Shown here: positions 1 to 6,938 of the stretch, piece by piece | Numbering within the stretch: the stretch's first letter is position 1 | Layout of the letters: each line of letters opens with the position of its first letter | Origin: Saprospirales bacterium | GTDB taxonomy: Bacteria > Bacteroidota > Bacteroidia > Chitinophagales > Saprospiraceae | DNA length: 39,322 nt | Assembly: GCA_007695145.1 (NCBI GenBank) | Contig: REEI01000065.1 | Span: 1 to 39,322 of the forward strand | Reading direction: 5' to 3' | The notes under the pieces: model-generated | Database searches by the model: none | What the model was told of the DNA's origin: nothing | Seen by the model: only the letters and a program-made list of their open reading frames with translations | Translations under genes and position numbers: made by a program

Positions 1-44
1 CCTGCCTTGCGGCCTCCAAATTTATTACCAGCTGTGTTTGCCAT
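1..44 (-). CDS. N-terminus of a small element protein (partial)
   Basis: An ATG at 44 on the minus strand opens a frame reading MANTAGNKFGGRKA before the window edge. A basic N-terminus of the GNKFGGRK type is common in small DNA-associated proteins of Bacteroidota mobile elements. It lies downstream of the replication gene in the same direction, with about 126 bases between them. Too little is visible to assign a function. Confidence 0.5.
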   Translation of the reverse strand, partial: MANTAGNKFGGRKA

Positions 45-120
45 GATCAAATCTAATTAAAACTCTTTTAGATACTTTGTGACTATAAAAAAAATTAATT
101 CTTTGCTTGTTTAAAATCTT

Positions 121-128
121 GGGGGGGG
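121..128. repeat. Run of eight G (C8 on the minus strand)
   Basis: A homopolymer of eight G lies between the replication gene and the partial gene at the window edge, about 77 bases upstream of that gene's ATG. Runs this long are prone to slippage and could change promoter spacing for the minus-strand gene. No effect can be shown from the sequence alone. Confidence 0.6.
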
Positions 129-170
129 TTAGAAATTCCATCTATACTTTAAGTCGGAAAACCTAAACCC

Positions 171-1316
171 CTAACCTTTTAGTTGCGTCTCCCAAAAGTC
201 TTTAAGGGAAAAAATAACGGGTGTATCAAATCGGTGTTTTGACCTTGTGTATTGCGATCTAATTTGGTGGGCAATTTCTTTGATCTGTTTTTCAAAAGTC
301 GTTTCCCGGTATCGGTTTGCCAAATATCTGTCCTTCAGATTGAAAAACAATTGGTAGTGATTCACCAATAAATTTTTTAATCCACTATGAGACAACAAAA
401 AACTGTCATTGCGTTGGCTTGAAATGTCTATTTTTGTTACTTTGCAAAATCTTCTACCTATCAATGGGTGAATCATTGTGTTTAGTGCCTGTATTTTGCG
501 CTCTATGGCCTCCAATACCTGCCCTTGTATGTTTGCGCCACTTGTGTGGTTAAGTTTTGCCAGACGGCTTCTGTGCTTGTTGTATGTGGTGTAACTCTTT
601 TTCCTTAGTTCACGCCAAAAATGGATATTGTCGTATTTTTTGAACCTGTCGGCAATATCATTTGTCGGATCGAAAAACACAACCTCCGTCCACCTGGAGG
701 CCAACTCTTTGGCAAAGGGTCGTTTATCGCAAGTCATCCAGTCCCGGAGGGTATGAATCCCCTTATTTCTATATGCAGACCAGTTGGTTACTTTTATTTC
801 TATCCGTAAAATTTGGCGTGGTAACTTGTTTTGTAGTGCTTTATCATAAACTTTTAAAATATACTTGTCGTGTTGTGCCTGATAGTACTTGCCTTCGTGG
901 TTACTTATTTTTTGCTCAAAGTCTCTGCGCTTGTGCTGAAGTAAAGCATGAAGTATTTTCTCTGTCTGTATTGCGGGCCTGATGTTAACGCCAAATTCCA
1001 TTTGCAGGATTCTGAGGTTTTCAGGGCGCAATTTTAGAATGGTGTGGAGTTCATTGATTGCCTTACCAAAAAGTAAGGGCGTGAAATCGTTATAGTTGTG
1101 ACGGCCTCCGTTGGCTAAATAATGGAGGCTGCCAGATAAAACTATTCTCCCTGTTGCATATACACGAAGGGTCATTTCCTTGTGCTTCAAAAATTGATAC
1201 TTCACTTCTCCGTTTTCGATGAATGGATCAAAGTACAAATTTTCGTTGTTCAGGAAATAATCAGGCGACAATCCGACCACCTGAAATTTACAGAAGTCAA
1301 CTGGTAGGTACTGCAT
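171..1316 (-). CDS. Putative phage/plasmid replication initiation protein (gene II/X-like)
   Basis: The protein of about 381 residues resembles replication initiators of filamentous phages and rolling-circle plasmids. Supporting segments are GSLHYLANGGRHNYNDF near residues 62-78, EFGVNI near 107-112, YILKVYDKALQ near 152-162 and RIEIKV near 171-176. The last two resemble the conserved 'vYDK...Q...lRiEik' region of the gene II/CRI family. Such proteins nick one strand to start rolling-circle replication; I could not pin down the catalytic residues. The ATG at 1316 is chosen because it overlaps the upstream gene's stop as TGATG, which points to translational coupling; an adjacent TTG would add one residue. 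The C-terminal half is rich in Lys and Arg. Family membership is pattern-based. Confidence 0.6.
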   Translation of the reverse strand: MQYLPVDFCKFQVVGLSPDYFLNNENLYFDPFIENGEVKYQFLKHKEMTLRVYATGRIVLSGSLHYLANGGRHNYNDFTPLLFGKAINELHTILKLRPENLRILQMEFGVNIRPAIQTEKILHALLQHKRRDFEQKISNHEGKYYQAQHDKYILKVYDKALQNKLPRQILRIEIKVTNWSAYRNKGIHTLRDWMTCDKRPFAKELASRWTEVVFFDPTNDIADRFKKYDNIHFWRELRKKSYTTYNKHRSRLAKLNHTSGANIQGQVLEAIERKIQALNTMIHPLIGRRFCKVTKIDISSQRNDSFLLSHSGLKNLLVNHYQLFFNLKDRYLANRYRETTFEKQIKEIAHQIRSQYTRSKHRFDTPVIFSLKDFWETQLKG

Positions 1317-1693
1317 CAAACGGGTTGCGCCAATAATGATCTGACCACTTGTTTCGGATAAATACCTTTGCCGTACTCCGTCAATTGCAATCCACCTTCA
1401 ACGAATTTCACCACAATTAGGGTCTTTGTTTTTCCGGCCTTCCGGTCACCGAAATATAAACCCTTTTGATTAGTGCGAAATAACCCTGTGATTGCCTTGC
1501 ATTTGCTCCAATTCGTTGTATTCCTGATTCTTAGGTAATATTCGACTCCCTTCACATTTGAAAACCCGTTGAAAGTTTCTATCCTGATTTTCGGGGTCAA
1601 AAACTCAGTTGGTAAGTCGGAGGCCATTGAGTAAATCCATGAATACTTGTTACTTTTCTCCAGCCTAAATATGTGTGTTTGATTACTTCTCAT
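1316..1693 (-). CDS. Hypothetical element protein, 125 aa
   Basis: This small basic protein has no signal peptide, membrane segment or motif I recognise. It is coupled on both sides: its start lies inside the end of the helix-turn-helix gene (11-base overlap), and its stop overlaps the start of the replication gene by one base. This tight packing suggests one operon for helix-turn-helix protein, this protein and replication protein. A role as accessory replication or single-strand DNA-binding protein would fit its position, but that is inference from context only. Confidence 0.65.
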   Translation of the reverse strand: MRSNQTHIFRLEKSNKYSWIYSMASDLPTEFLTPKIRIETFNGFSNVKGVEYYLRIRNTTNWSKCKAITGLFRTNQKGLYFGDRKAGKTKTLIVVKFVEGGLQLTEYGKGIYPKQVVRSLLAQPV

Positions 1694-1976
1694 GGCTTGC
1701 CTTTTTTAGTGTAAGTAAATGGATGTCTTCCATTCTGTAGTAGGTGCGTTGCCCAATTTTAAAAGGAATGAGGATTCCTTTTTTGCGCCAATCGTTCAGG
1801 CAATTAAACGAAACATCCAATATTTCGGAGGTCTCTTTTCTGGTAAGGATTGTCTTTTTTTCCGGGCTGTATGACTCCAACAAGACTGCAAAGGCTTGTA
1901 TTTCCTGCCTGACCTTTTCCGCAATGAGGGAGGTCAACTCGTTGGGGTGAATACTGATAATCTCTGTTTTCTGCAT
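1683..1976 (-). CDS. Helix-turn-helix (MerR/excisionase-type) protein
   Basis: The protein is 97 residues. Its C-terminal half (about 43-88) reads ILTRKETSEILDVSFNCLNDW, then RKKGILIPFKIGQRTYYRMED. This is the usual HTH_17 layout: a first helix-turn-helix, a recognition helix with a W at its end, and a short wing ending in a YR(M/K)xD turn. Small proteins like this sit next to integrases in Bacteroidota elements and act as excisionases or as regulators of replication genes. The N-terminal 40 residues are probably helical and may serve for dimerization. It is the first gene of the operon leading into the replication gene. Confidence 0.8.
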   Translation of the reverse strand: MQKTEIISIHPNELTSLIAEKVRQEIQAFAVLLESYSPEKKTILTRKETSEILDVSFNCLNDWRKKGILIPFKIGQRTYYRMEDIHLLTLKKASHEK

Positions 1977-2054
1977 AACGGTTTTATTTAGTTACGCATT
2001 GAAAACGCCATCGCATTACCTATTGGTTTCCAATATTTTACGGGTAATTTACGG

Positions 2055-2828
2055 TTATTTTAAGTGCTTAGCCTTAAATGTTTCATACAGTCTTCTCAGG
2101 CTATTAAAATGGGTGTCGCTGTTTGCGTTATGCGTCTGGATGTCACTTGTAAATTCAAACCTCTTTTGTATATAACGCTTGTAATCAGTAGGTTTTATTT
2201 CGTACTTCGGATCGTTCTCTTTTCTTTGGAATGGGTGGCCTCTTAGGAAATTTGAAATGTAGGCAAACTTTAAATCCCTTTTGTATTCCCATTTTTCAAT
2301 CAGGTAATCAAATAATTCCTTGCTCTCATTGCATGGGAATGGATGGTCTATATTAGGAGGTTCTTTGATTTTCAAGGGGGGTGATTCATATTTCTCGATT
2401 TTCTTTTCTAACAACTTTTTATAGGATCGTAGCAATATAAACTCCCTATAATAGTCATTCCAGAAAATGGCCTCTTTATCTGGTATCTTAACATAAACCA
2501 TTTTGTCGTTGAACCTATCTTTTTCAGGAATCTTCTTTAATTCGGCATTACTCAAATTAGAGATGGGATACAAAACTTTCATTGTAGGCACTGGTAACCC
2601 TTTTTCAATGTAGTTCTTTGAAATAACTTCAGAGAGGTCAGGATACTTTTTCTCCAGTGTACATTCAAATTCATGGATTAAATAATCTTCAAATACTCTC
2701 AAATCATAGTGCAAGGCTTGCAGTAATTCAGGATCATAGTTGTTGGTCAATTCTTTGGTTGTATGTATTATTTGAACCTCTGAAATTTCACCGTCTTTAA
2801 CCTTTTCAAAAAAATCATTTACGTCCAT
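2055..2828 (-). CDS. Hypothetical integrase-linked protein, 257 aa
   Basis: The protein is mostly charged and predicted helical, with no signal peptide or transmembrane segment. It starts one base after the integrase stop, so the two are almost certainly co-transcribed. The C-terminal part (about 165-257) contains FDYLIEKWEYKRDLKFAYIS and ends with basic helices. I recall similar uncharacterised proteins beside Bacteroidota integrases but cannot name a domain. A role in recombination or element control is possible from position only. Confidence 0.65.
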   Translation of the reverse strand: MDVNDFFEKVKDGEISEVQIIHTTKELTNNYDPELLQALHYDLRVFEDYLIHEFECTLEKKYPDLSEVISKNYIEKGLPVPTMKVLYPISNLSNAELKKIPEKDRFNDKMVYVKIPDKEAIFWNDYYREFILLRSYKKLLEKKIEKYESPPLKIKEPPNIDHPFPCNESKELFDYLIEKWEYKRDLKFAYISNFLRGHPFQRKENDPKYEIKPTDYKRYIQKRFEFTSDIQTHNANSDTHFNSLRRLYETFKAKHLK

Positions 2829-2829
2829 G

Positions 2830-4098
2830 TTACTGTGCCTTTGTCAATGCAGTACCTGTAAAAAACTCATTGGATGCCATTTTCAGGGCTTTTTGCTCCG
2901 GGGTGGCCTTAATGTACTTCAGAAAGTTTTTCTCTGATGTGTGGCCCGATATGGCCATTATATCCAAAGGTTCCAATCCAGACAAATAGGCGTTTGTACA
3001 AAATGAACGTCTGGCCGTGTGGTTGGTGACCAGATTATATTTCTCCATTTTTTTGGATATGCCTTTACCGCCTCTGGTTTGTTCTTTTCTCAAGTCAACA
3101 GTAATTCCCGCAAGTTTGCAGACCTCTTTGATGTGTTTGTTTATGTGTTGTTCCGGCATTCTCGGAGGCGTACCATCGTATTTTTTGAGAATAGACTTTA
3201 CCACCGGATGTAAGGGAATTACAACCGTCTTACTGGTTTTTTGCGCTTTCACCTTTAGATATTCGATGTCATCAATGCGAGTGATGTTCTCGGATGTCAG
3301 TTTATTGAAGTCGGAGACTCGCAACCCTGTCCATGACCCAATCAAAAATAAATCCCTTGCAAGTTCAGGCCGTCCAGATAACTTGAGTTCCCATATTTTG
3401 GCCAATTCCTTTTTGTTTAGGTAGGTGTGATTGGTATCCTCTCGCAAAGTTACAAACCGCCTACTTTTGTGGCTTTGGTTGGTGGTTACTTTGTCCTCTA
3501 ATGCTCGATTGAGAAACGTCTTCAGGGTTTTGATGTGCTTACCGATGTAGTTTTTACTCAGTCCCTGACCTTCGCACCATTCAACAAAATCATTATACCA
3601 ATCCAAACTTATATCCTCAAAGTCGAACCGGTAAACCTCATTGTTGAATCGCAACAAAAAATCCTTTGTGAGGCGGTATCCTCTCAGACTACCACCAGTT
3701 AAATTTCTCCGGGTCTCAGGGCTTTTGATAAGGTTATCAATGTAATCCCATAGGGTTATCTTTTCAGGCACTTCAGGGGCTTGAAAATACCTGTCAAAAT
3801 GTTTTCCTGCCTCTTTGCGTGTAGGAGTAATCCCCTTTTTTAGATTTTCGTTATGCCATTCCCGGAAATGAATGGTGAGGCCGTCCATCAGTTCATTGGC
3901 AACGTGACGGTGATGGATGTGGGTTCGATTGCGGATGCGTTGTTTGACCTGATCCCAATCATTTAAGCAAACCTTGAAGTTTATGGATTTTACAAATTCC
4001 ATTTTTCGGCCCAATGTAAACCGCAAGTAAATAGAGTATTCCTTTTCTCTGTCTTTGATGTTTTTCCCGTTGGTAACCCTAAACTCAATACTTGCCAT
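2830..4098 (-). CDS. Tyrosine recombinase / integrase
   Basis: The 422-residue protein has the three-part Bacteroidota integrase layout: an N-terminal arm-binding domain (about 1-90), a SAM-like core-binding domain (about 113-205, from LWDYIDNLI) and a C-terminal catalytic domain. The catalytic residues can be read: R260 in GSWTGLRVSDF, a Lys around 284-290 in the beta-hairpin, H360 and R363 in NHTARRSF, H386 in SGHTSEKNF and the nucleophile Y395 in FLKYIKA. All are in order and spaced as in active enzymes. It would cut and rejoin att sites; the tRNA-derived site about 160 bases upstream of its start is the likely target. Its promoter probably lies in 4099-4250. Confidence 0.95.
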   Translation of the reverse strand: MASIEFRVTNGKNIKDREKEYSIYLRFTLGRKMEFVKSINFKVCLNDWDQVKQRIRNRTHIHHRHVANELMDGLTIHFREWHNENLKKGITPTRKEAGKHFDRYFQAPEVPEKITLWDYIDNLIKSPETRRNLTGGSLRGYRLTKDFLLRFNNEVYRFDFEDISLDWYNDFVEWCEGQGLSKNYIGKHIKTLKTFLNRALEDKVTTNQSHKSRRFVTLREDTNHTYLNKKELAKIWELKLSGRPELARDLFLIGSWTGLRVSDFNKLTSENITRIDDIEYLKVKAQKTSKTVVIPLHPVVKSILKKYDGTPPRMPEQHINKHIKEVCKLAGITVDLRKEQTRGGKGISKKMEKYNLVTNHTARRSFCTNAYLSGLEPLDIMAISGHTSEKNFLKYIKATPEQKALKMASNEFFTGTALTKAQ

Positions 4099-4127
4099 TT
4101 CTGTCGTTTATGCAAAGATAAACCGTT

Positions 4128-4147
4128 GCCAACATCTTTGCCAACAT
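4128..4147. repeat. Two direct copies of GCCAACAT near attR
   Basis: GCCAACAT occurs at 4128-4135 and 4140-4147, twelve bases apart, just upstream of the integrase start. A third copy inside TTTTGCCAACATCTT lies at 4335-4342, beyond the tRNA fragment. Directly repeated short sites around an attachment core are typical of integrase arm sites. Binding is not shown. Confidence 0.4.
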
Positions 4148-4227
4148 TTTGGGTATTTATTAGGTCTTATTTGTTCTTATTATTATTTGTGTAATACCTT
4201 AGTGATTGGTTTACAGATAGTTTAGGG

Positions 4228-4240
4228 GTTTTCTGAAAAC
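4228..4240. repeat. Palindrome GTTTTCTGAAAAC beside the att core
   Basis: Perfect 6-bp inverted repeat around one central base, 13 bases before the tRNA-derived core. Its position suggests a core-type binding site for the integrase or an accessory protein. Function is inferred from position. Confidence 0.35.
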
Positions 4241-4253
4241 ATGAAAAACTACT

Positions 4254-4276
4254 GTTCGAGTCCGCTCCCGACCTCA
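4254..4276 (+). other. attR: 3' end of a tRNA gene
   Basis: The sequence starts GTTCGAGTCC and continues through CCGCT, CCCGACC, T and CA. This fits a T-loop (TTCGAGT), the 3' half of a T-stem (CCGCT), the 3' strand of an acceptor stem (CCCGACC) and a discriminator T. The bases just upstream do not form the matching 5' T-stem (AGCGG expected), so this is only the tRNA's tail. A terminator follows directly. Together with the adjacent integrase this is the expected attR of an element inserted in a tRNA gene on the plus strand whose 5' end would begin about GGTCGGG. The amino acid identity cannot be told. Confidence 0.75.
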
Positions 4277-4288
4277 AATAACAATTTT

Positions 4289-4322
4289 AAACGCCTGATT
4301 CTTAACGAGTTGGGCGTTTTTT
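4289..4322 (+). terminator. Rho-independent terminator of the target tRNA gene
   Basis: AAACGCC (4289-4295) pairs perfectly with GGCGTTT (4313-4319) and runs into a T-tract to 4322. It lies 13 bases after the tRNA 3' end, as expected for the original tRNA transcript's terminator now left on the chromosomal side of the element. Confidence 0.75.
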
Positions 4323-4537
4323 CGTTGGGATTTTGCCAACATCTTACCCTCTTTGAAATGGGGAGAGCTTGGAGGGACCACCTTTATAATTTGTCAGTGC
4401 GGACTTATTTAAGTGGCCAATGTATTCGTATACCGACAATTCAGGCCATTTGATTCACCTTATTCCTCCCCTACTTATTAAGTGTTAATCATATAGGCTG
4501 AGCTTTGGGCCGGATTGGAATTTATGAGGGCACACGA

Positions 4538-4551
4538 CAGCCAACCGCCAG
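4538..4551. repeat. Short NNGCCAA heptamer repeat (two units)
   Basis: CAGCCAA followed by CCGCCAG. This is a minimal copy of the heptamer repeat found with six units at 6761-6802 and five units at 9068-9102. Confidence 0.45.
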
Positions 4552-4586
4552 TAGTCCAGGTTGGAAATCCGTTCAAAATTTTTTCG

Positions 4587-4594
4587 TATCTTTA
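4587..4594 (+). promoter_or_regulatory. Possible -7 box TATCTTTA
   Basis: TATCTTTA matches seven of eight positions of the Bacteroidota -7 consensus TAnnTTTG, with a TTG at 4561-4563 in the -33 region (23-base spacing). It lies 32 bases upstream of the ATG at 4627. Confidence 0.35.
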
Positions 4595-4626
4595 TCCGGG
4601 ACAAAAAATAAACCTTAGATACAATC

Positions 4627-5157
4627 ATGGATTATTCTGCTACAGAGAGTAATTTGGATGCCATCAATTGTGGATCAGCCCTCGTGAGTACCTGGAAGGG
4701 GATTTATAAAAAGTATCTCTCCTTTCTTCAAGCCGGAGAAGTCGATTCTGGCGACCACAGTGCACTCAAAACTTACAGCAGTCTCTGTTCGGATGTTTAT
4801 GGCAAGCCCATTCATCTGGCAAGAGCCCTTACGGCCACTATTGATACCACTTATTACGAACATAACGACGATTGTATTCATGGAATGGAACCAAGGATAG
4901 ACCGGGAATCAATTGCTGAAAAGATAATAAAGGTCTGGCCCAATCCTACCGGAGGGGTGGTACACCTGGAGCTGCCGGAGAATTATGCCGGTCTTTTGAC
5001 CATTATGGACATCTCAGGACGTACTATAAAGACCCAAAGGATAGAGAAATCAGCCCACAATTTTATAGAATTGCCATTATCCAATGGAATGTACCTATTG
5101 AACTTCAAGTCTGAAGATGGAAGAATGGAACAACACAAGATAATGGTATTGAAATAA
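4627..5157 (+). CDS. Leaderless T9SS type A cargo fragment
   Basis: The frame codes 176 residues. The last 80 or so form a T9SS type A sorting domain: KVWPNPTGGVVHLELPENYA, then LTIMDISGRTIKTQ, then LSNGMYLLNF and a lysine-rich end. Such domains send proteins through the type IX system after Sec export, yet this protein has no signal peptide, and an in-frame TAA lies 18 bases upstream of the ATG. The N-terminal part, with several Cys and YKKYLSFLQ, resembles the tail of larger secreted proteins. It is best read as the 3' remnant of a larger cargo gene. The nearby promoter-like box means expression is possible, but export is unlikely. Pseudogene status is inferred. Confidence 0.6.
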   Translation: MDYSATESNLDAINCGSALVSTWKGIYKKYLSFLQAGEVDSGDHSALKTYSSLCSDVYGKPIHLARALTATIDTTYYEHNDDCIHGMEPRIDRESIAEKIIKVWPNPTGGVVHLELPENYAGLLTIMDISGRTIKTQRIEKSAHNFIELPLSNGMYLLNFKSEDGRMEQHKIMVLK

Positions 5158-5161
5158 CCTT

Positions 5162-5198
5162 TTTAATGGGGATGAAATCTTTTTTCATCCCCATTAAA
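5162..5198 (+). terminator. Strong 16-bp hairpin between T9SS genes
   Basis: TTTAATGGGGATGAAA (5162-5177) pairs perfectly with 5183-5198 around a 5-base loop. It follows the stop at 5157 and ends 14 bases before the next ATG. No T-run follows, so it may be an intercistronic RNA-stability or attenuation element rather than a simple terminator. A hairpin in the same place sits at 25980-26004. Confidence 0.6.
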
Positions 5199-5212
5199 TC
5201 AACAACTCAGAC

Positions 5213-6745
5213 ATGAGATTTATTTTTCTATTTGTATTCATTTGTTGTATTCAGGGTTTGCCCGGACAGATCAAGGGGGATTATATTTGGGTTGGCGGAA
5301 TTCAATATGGCAGCGATGGACAGAGTCGAATAGGATTTACTTTCGACTTTAACCAAAAGCCCGTGGAAATTGAATTCACTGAATTGTACTGGGGTTTTCA
5401 AAGGAACATAACCTCAATCAGCGACGATGATGGCAATTTGTTGTTTTACTCCAACGGCCGAGGGGTGTTCACCCCCGACCACCAACTCATGCCAAACGGA
5501 GCAGGCATCAATGACGGAGAATGGGCGAATATTTTCTGGGATTATCCCCAATACGGCTTTCCAGGCCCGCAGGACATTCTTGTACTGCCAGATCCCGGGA
5601 ATGATCATGGGTATTATCTGATTCATAAAGCGCCTTTTTATAGACCCGGTGAATTAACGATGATAGAAATAAGAATGAGTTATATCGATATGACTCTTGA
5701 TTCAGGTATGGGAGATGTAGTTTTTAAAAACGAGTATTTTTATTCAGGGATTTACCTAATGTCAGCCTATCTCACGGCCATCCGGCATCAAAATCAAAAG
5801 GACTGGTGGATCATACAGCCTAAGGTGGAGGATTCCACTTTTCTCACCTTTTTATTGGATGAGACCGGAATTCACAGTATGGAGGATCAGAATACAGGTT
5901 ATTTTTTTGATAAATTCCGTTCAAGTGCCTCGGGTACAGCCAGATTTAGTCCAGACGGCACACAATACGCTATTTACAATTATTACGACCAGTTACACCT
6001 CTATGACTTTGACCGGGAGACCGGGCTTTTAAGCAATCACCGAATGGTGAAGATATACGAGCCCGAAGAAATAGATCGTGAGCAACATAATTTTGGAAGT
6101 GTAGAGTGGTCGCCAAATGGTCGTTTTATCTACTGCTCTTCAGGTGCGGATTTGTTTCAGGTGGATACCTGGGAAGAGAACCTTCAGGATGGGGTTCGGT
6201 TTATCGACTCCTATAATGGAGCCATGGATCCCTTTCCCTCACGATTATACTTGATGGTTCAGGCACCCGATTGCAAGATCTATATGACCCCGGCCAGTGG
6301 TTCGTACTCCCTGCACGTCATCAATGAGCCTGATAAATTGGGGACGGATTGCGATTTTGTGCAGGGAGCCATCAAGCTGCCCAATTCCAACAGCGGCGGC
6401 CTGCCTAATTTCCCCCGTTTCAGAGTGGACGAGGAAGAGAAATGCGATCCCACCATCAGCTCGGTATTTGGTCAGGCGGTGTATTACAGAAGAGACCTCA
6501 AGGTTTTTCCCAATCCAACCTCGGGACCACTTACGCTTGAAATACCGGAAAACTTTACCAAAGGTACGCTGGAGATCATCGATATACGAGCGGGCACGGT
6601 GCATCGGCAAAAGTTGGATCATCCGCAAGAGCATTTTTCTCTGGATATTGGTCATTTACCCGCCGGGTTGTACCATATTGAGTTGTATCCGGAGGAGAAT
6701 CCTGAAAGGATTTTTTATGGAGTACAGGTGGTTTTGAGTAAGTAG
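5213..6745 (+). CDS. Secreted beta-propeller-like protein with T9SS type A sorting domain
   Basis: The 510-residue protein starts with a signal peptide (MRFIFLFVFICCIQGLPGQ). The middle (about 25-410) has repeated blade-like segments such as ITSISDDDGNLLFYSNGRGV, ARFSPDGTQYAIYNYYDQLH and VEWSPNGRFIYCSS, which suggests a WD40/TolB-like propeller. The end is a clear T9SS sorting domain: LKVFPNPTSGPLTLEIPENF, LEIIDIRAGTV and LPAGLYHIEL. It is probably exported by Sec, moved across the outer membrane by T9SS and anchored or released at the surface. Similar proteins are numerous in Saprospiraceae; a specific function is not known. The ATG at 5213 fits the signal peptide. Confidence 0.85.
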   Translation: MRFIFLFVFICCIQGLPGQIKGDYIWVGGIQYGSDGQSRIGFTFDFNQKPVEIEFTELYWGFQRNITSISDDDGNLLFYSNGRGVFTPDHQLMPNGAGINDGEWANIFWDYPQYGFPGPQDILVLPDPGNDHGYYLIHKAPFYRPGELTMIEIRMSYIDMTLDSGMGDVVFKNEYFYSGIYLMSAYLTAIRHQNQKDWWIIQPKVEDSTFLTFLLDETGIHSMEDQNTGYFFDKFRSSASGTARFSPDGTQYAIYNYYDQLHLYDFDRETGLLSNHRMVKIYEPEEIDREQHNFGSVEWSPNGRFIYCSSGADLFQVDTWEENLQDGVRFIDSYNGAMDPFPSRLYLMVQAPDCKIYMTPASGSYSLHVINEPDKLGTDCDFVQGAIKLPNSNSGGLPNFPRFRVDEEEKCDPTISSVFGQAVYYRRDLKVFPNPTSGPLTLEIPENFTKGTLEIIDIRAGTVHRQKLDHPQEHFSLDIGHLPAGLYHIELYPEENPERIFYGVQVVLSK

Positions 6746-6760
6746 ATTTGAAAAGCACAA

Positions 6761-6802
6761 CAGCCAACAGCCAACAGCCAATCGCCAACCGCCAATCGCC
6801 AA
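6761..6802. repeat. NNGCCAA heptamer repeat, six units
   Basis: Six perfect-length tandem units: CAGCCAA three times, then TCGCCAA, CCGCCAA and TCGCCAA. The GCCAA part never varies; only the first two bases change. It lies in the gap between two plus-strand genes, in the same orientation as the arrays at 4538 and 9068. Confidence 0.85.
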
Positions 6803-6938
6803 TAACTACAAAAACCTCAGCTTCCGAAATCTCGATCCGGCTCAGCCCTTTGAAAATTTATATAAAATAGTTAAAAAAAAATGCCTTATTGGCCCATTGT
6901 CAAATAAATTTCCGATTTTGTAGCCCAAAATAAGCTAT

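Larger units (their letters stand above)
1..4276. mobile_element. Right-hand part of a tRNA-integrated element
   Basis: A block of minus-strand genes holds a tyrosine integrase, an excisionase-type helix-turn-helix protein, a gene II/X-like replication protein and three unknown proteins. The integrase lies next to a tRNA 3'-end sequence at 4254-4276 that has no tRNA body upstream of it, as expected for an attR left by insertion into the 3' end of a tRNA gene. The left end, with attL and the intact tRNA, is outside the window, so total size and any packaging or mobilization genes are unknown. It could be a small prophage, a satellite or an integrative mobilizable element that replicates by rolling circle. 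The right boundary is inferred from the tRNA fragment. Confidence 0.75.
4323..4626. other. Intergenic region between attR and the first chromosomal gene
   Basis: No convincing gene is present. A plus-strand frame from 4241 to 4453 runs through the tRNA tail and terminator and is not believable. The stretch holds a third GCCAACAT copy (4335-4342), two degenerate heptamer units (4538-4551) and a possible promoter at 4587-4594. Confidence 0.6.

Noticed and set aside
4241-4453. 70-residue plus-strand frame next to the integrase
   Set aside because: It runs through the tRNA tail and its terminator hairpin and has no protein-like features.
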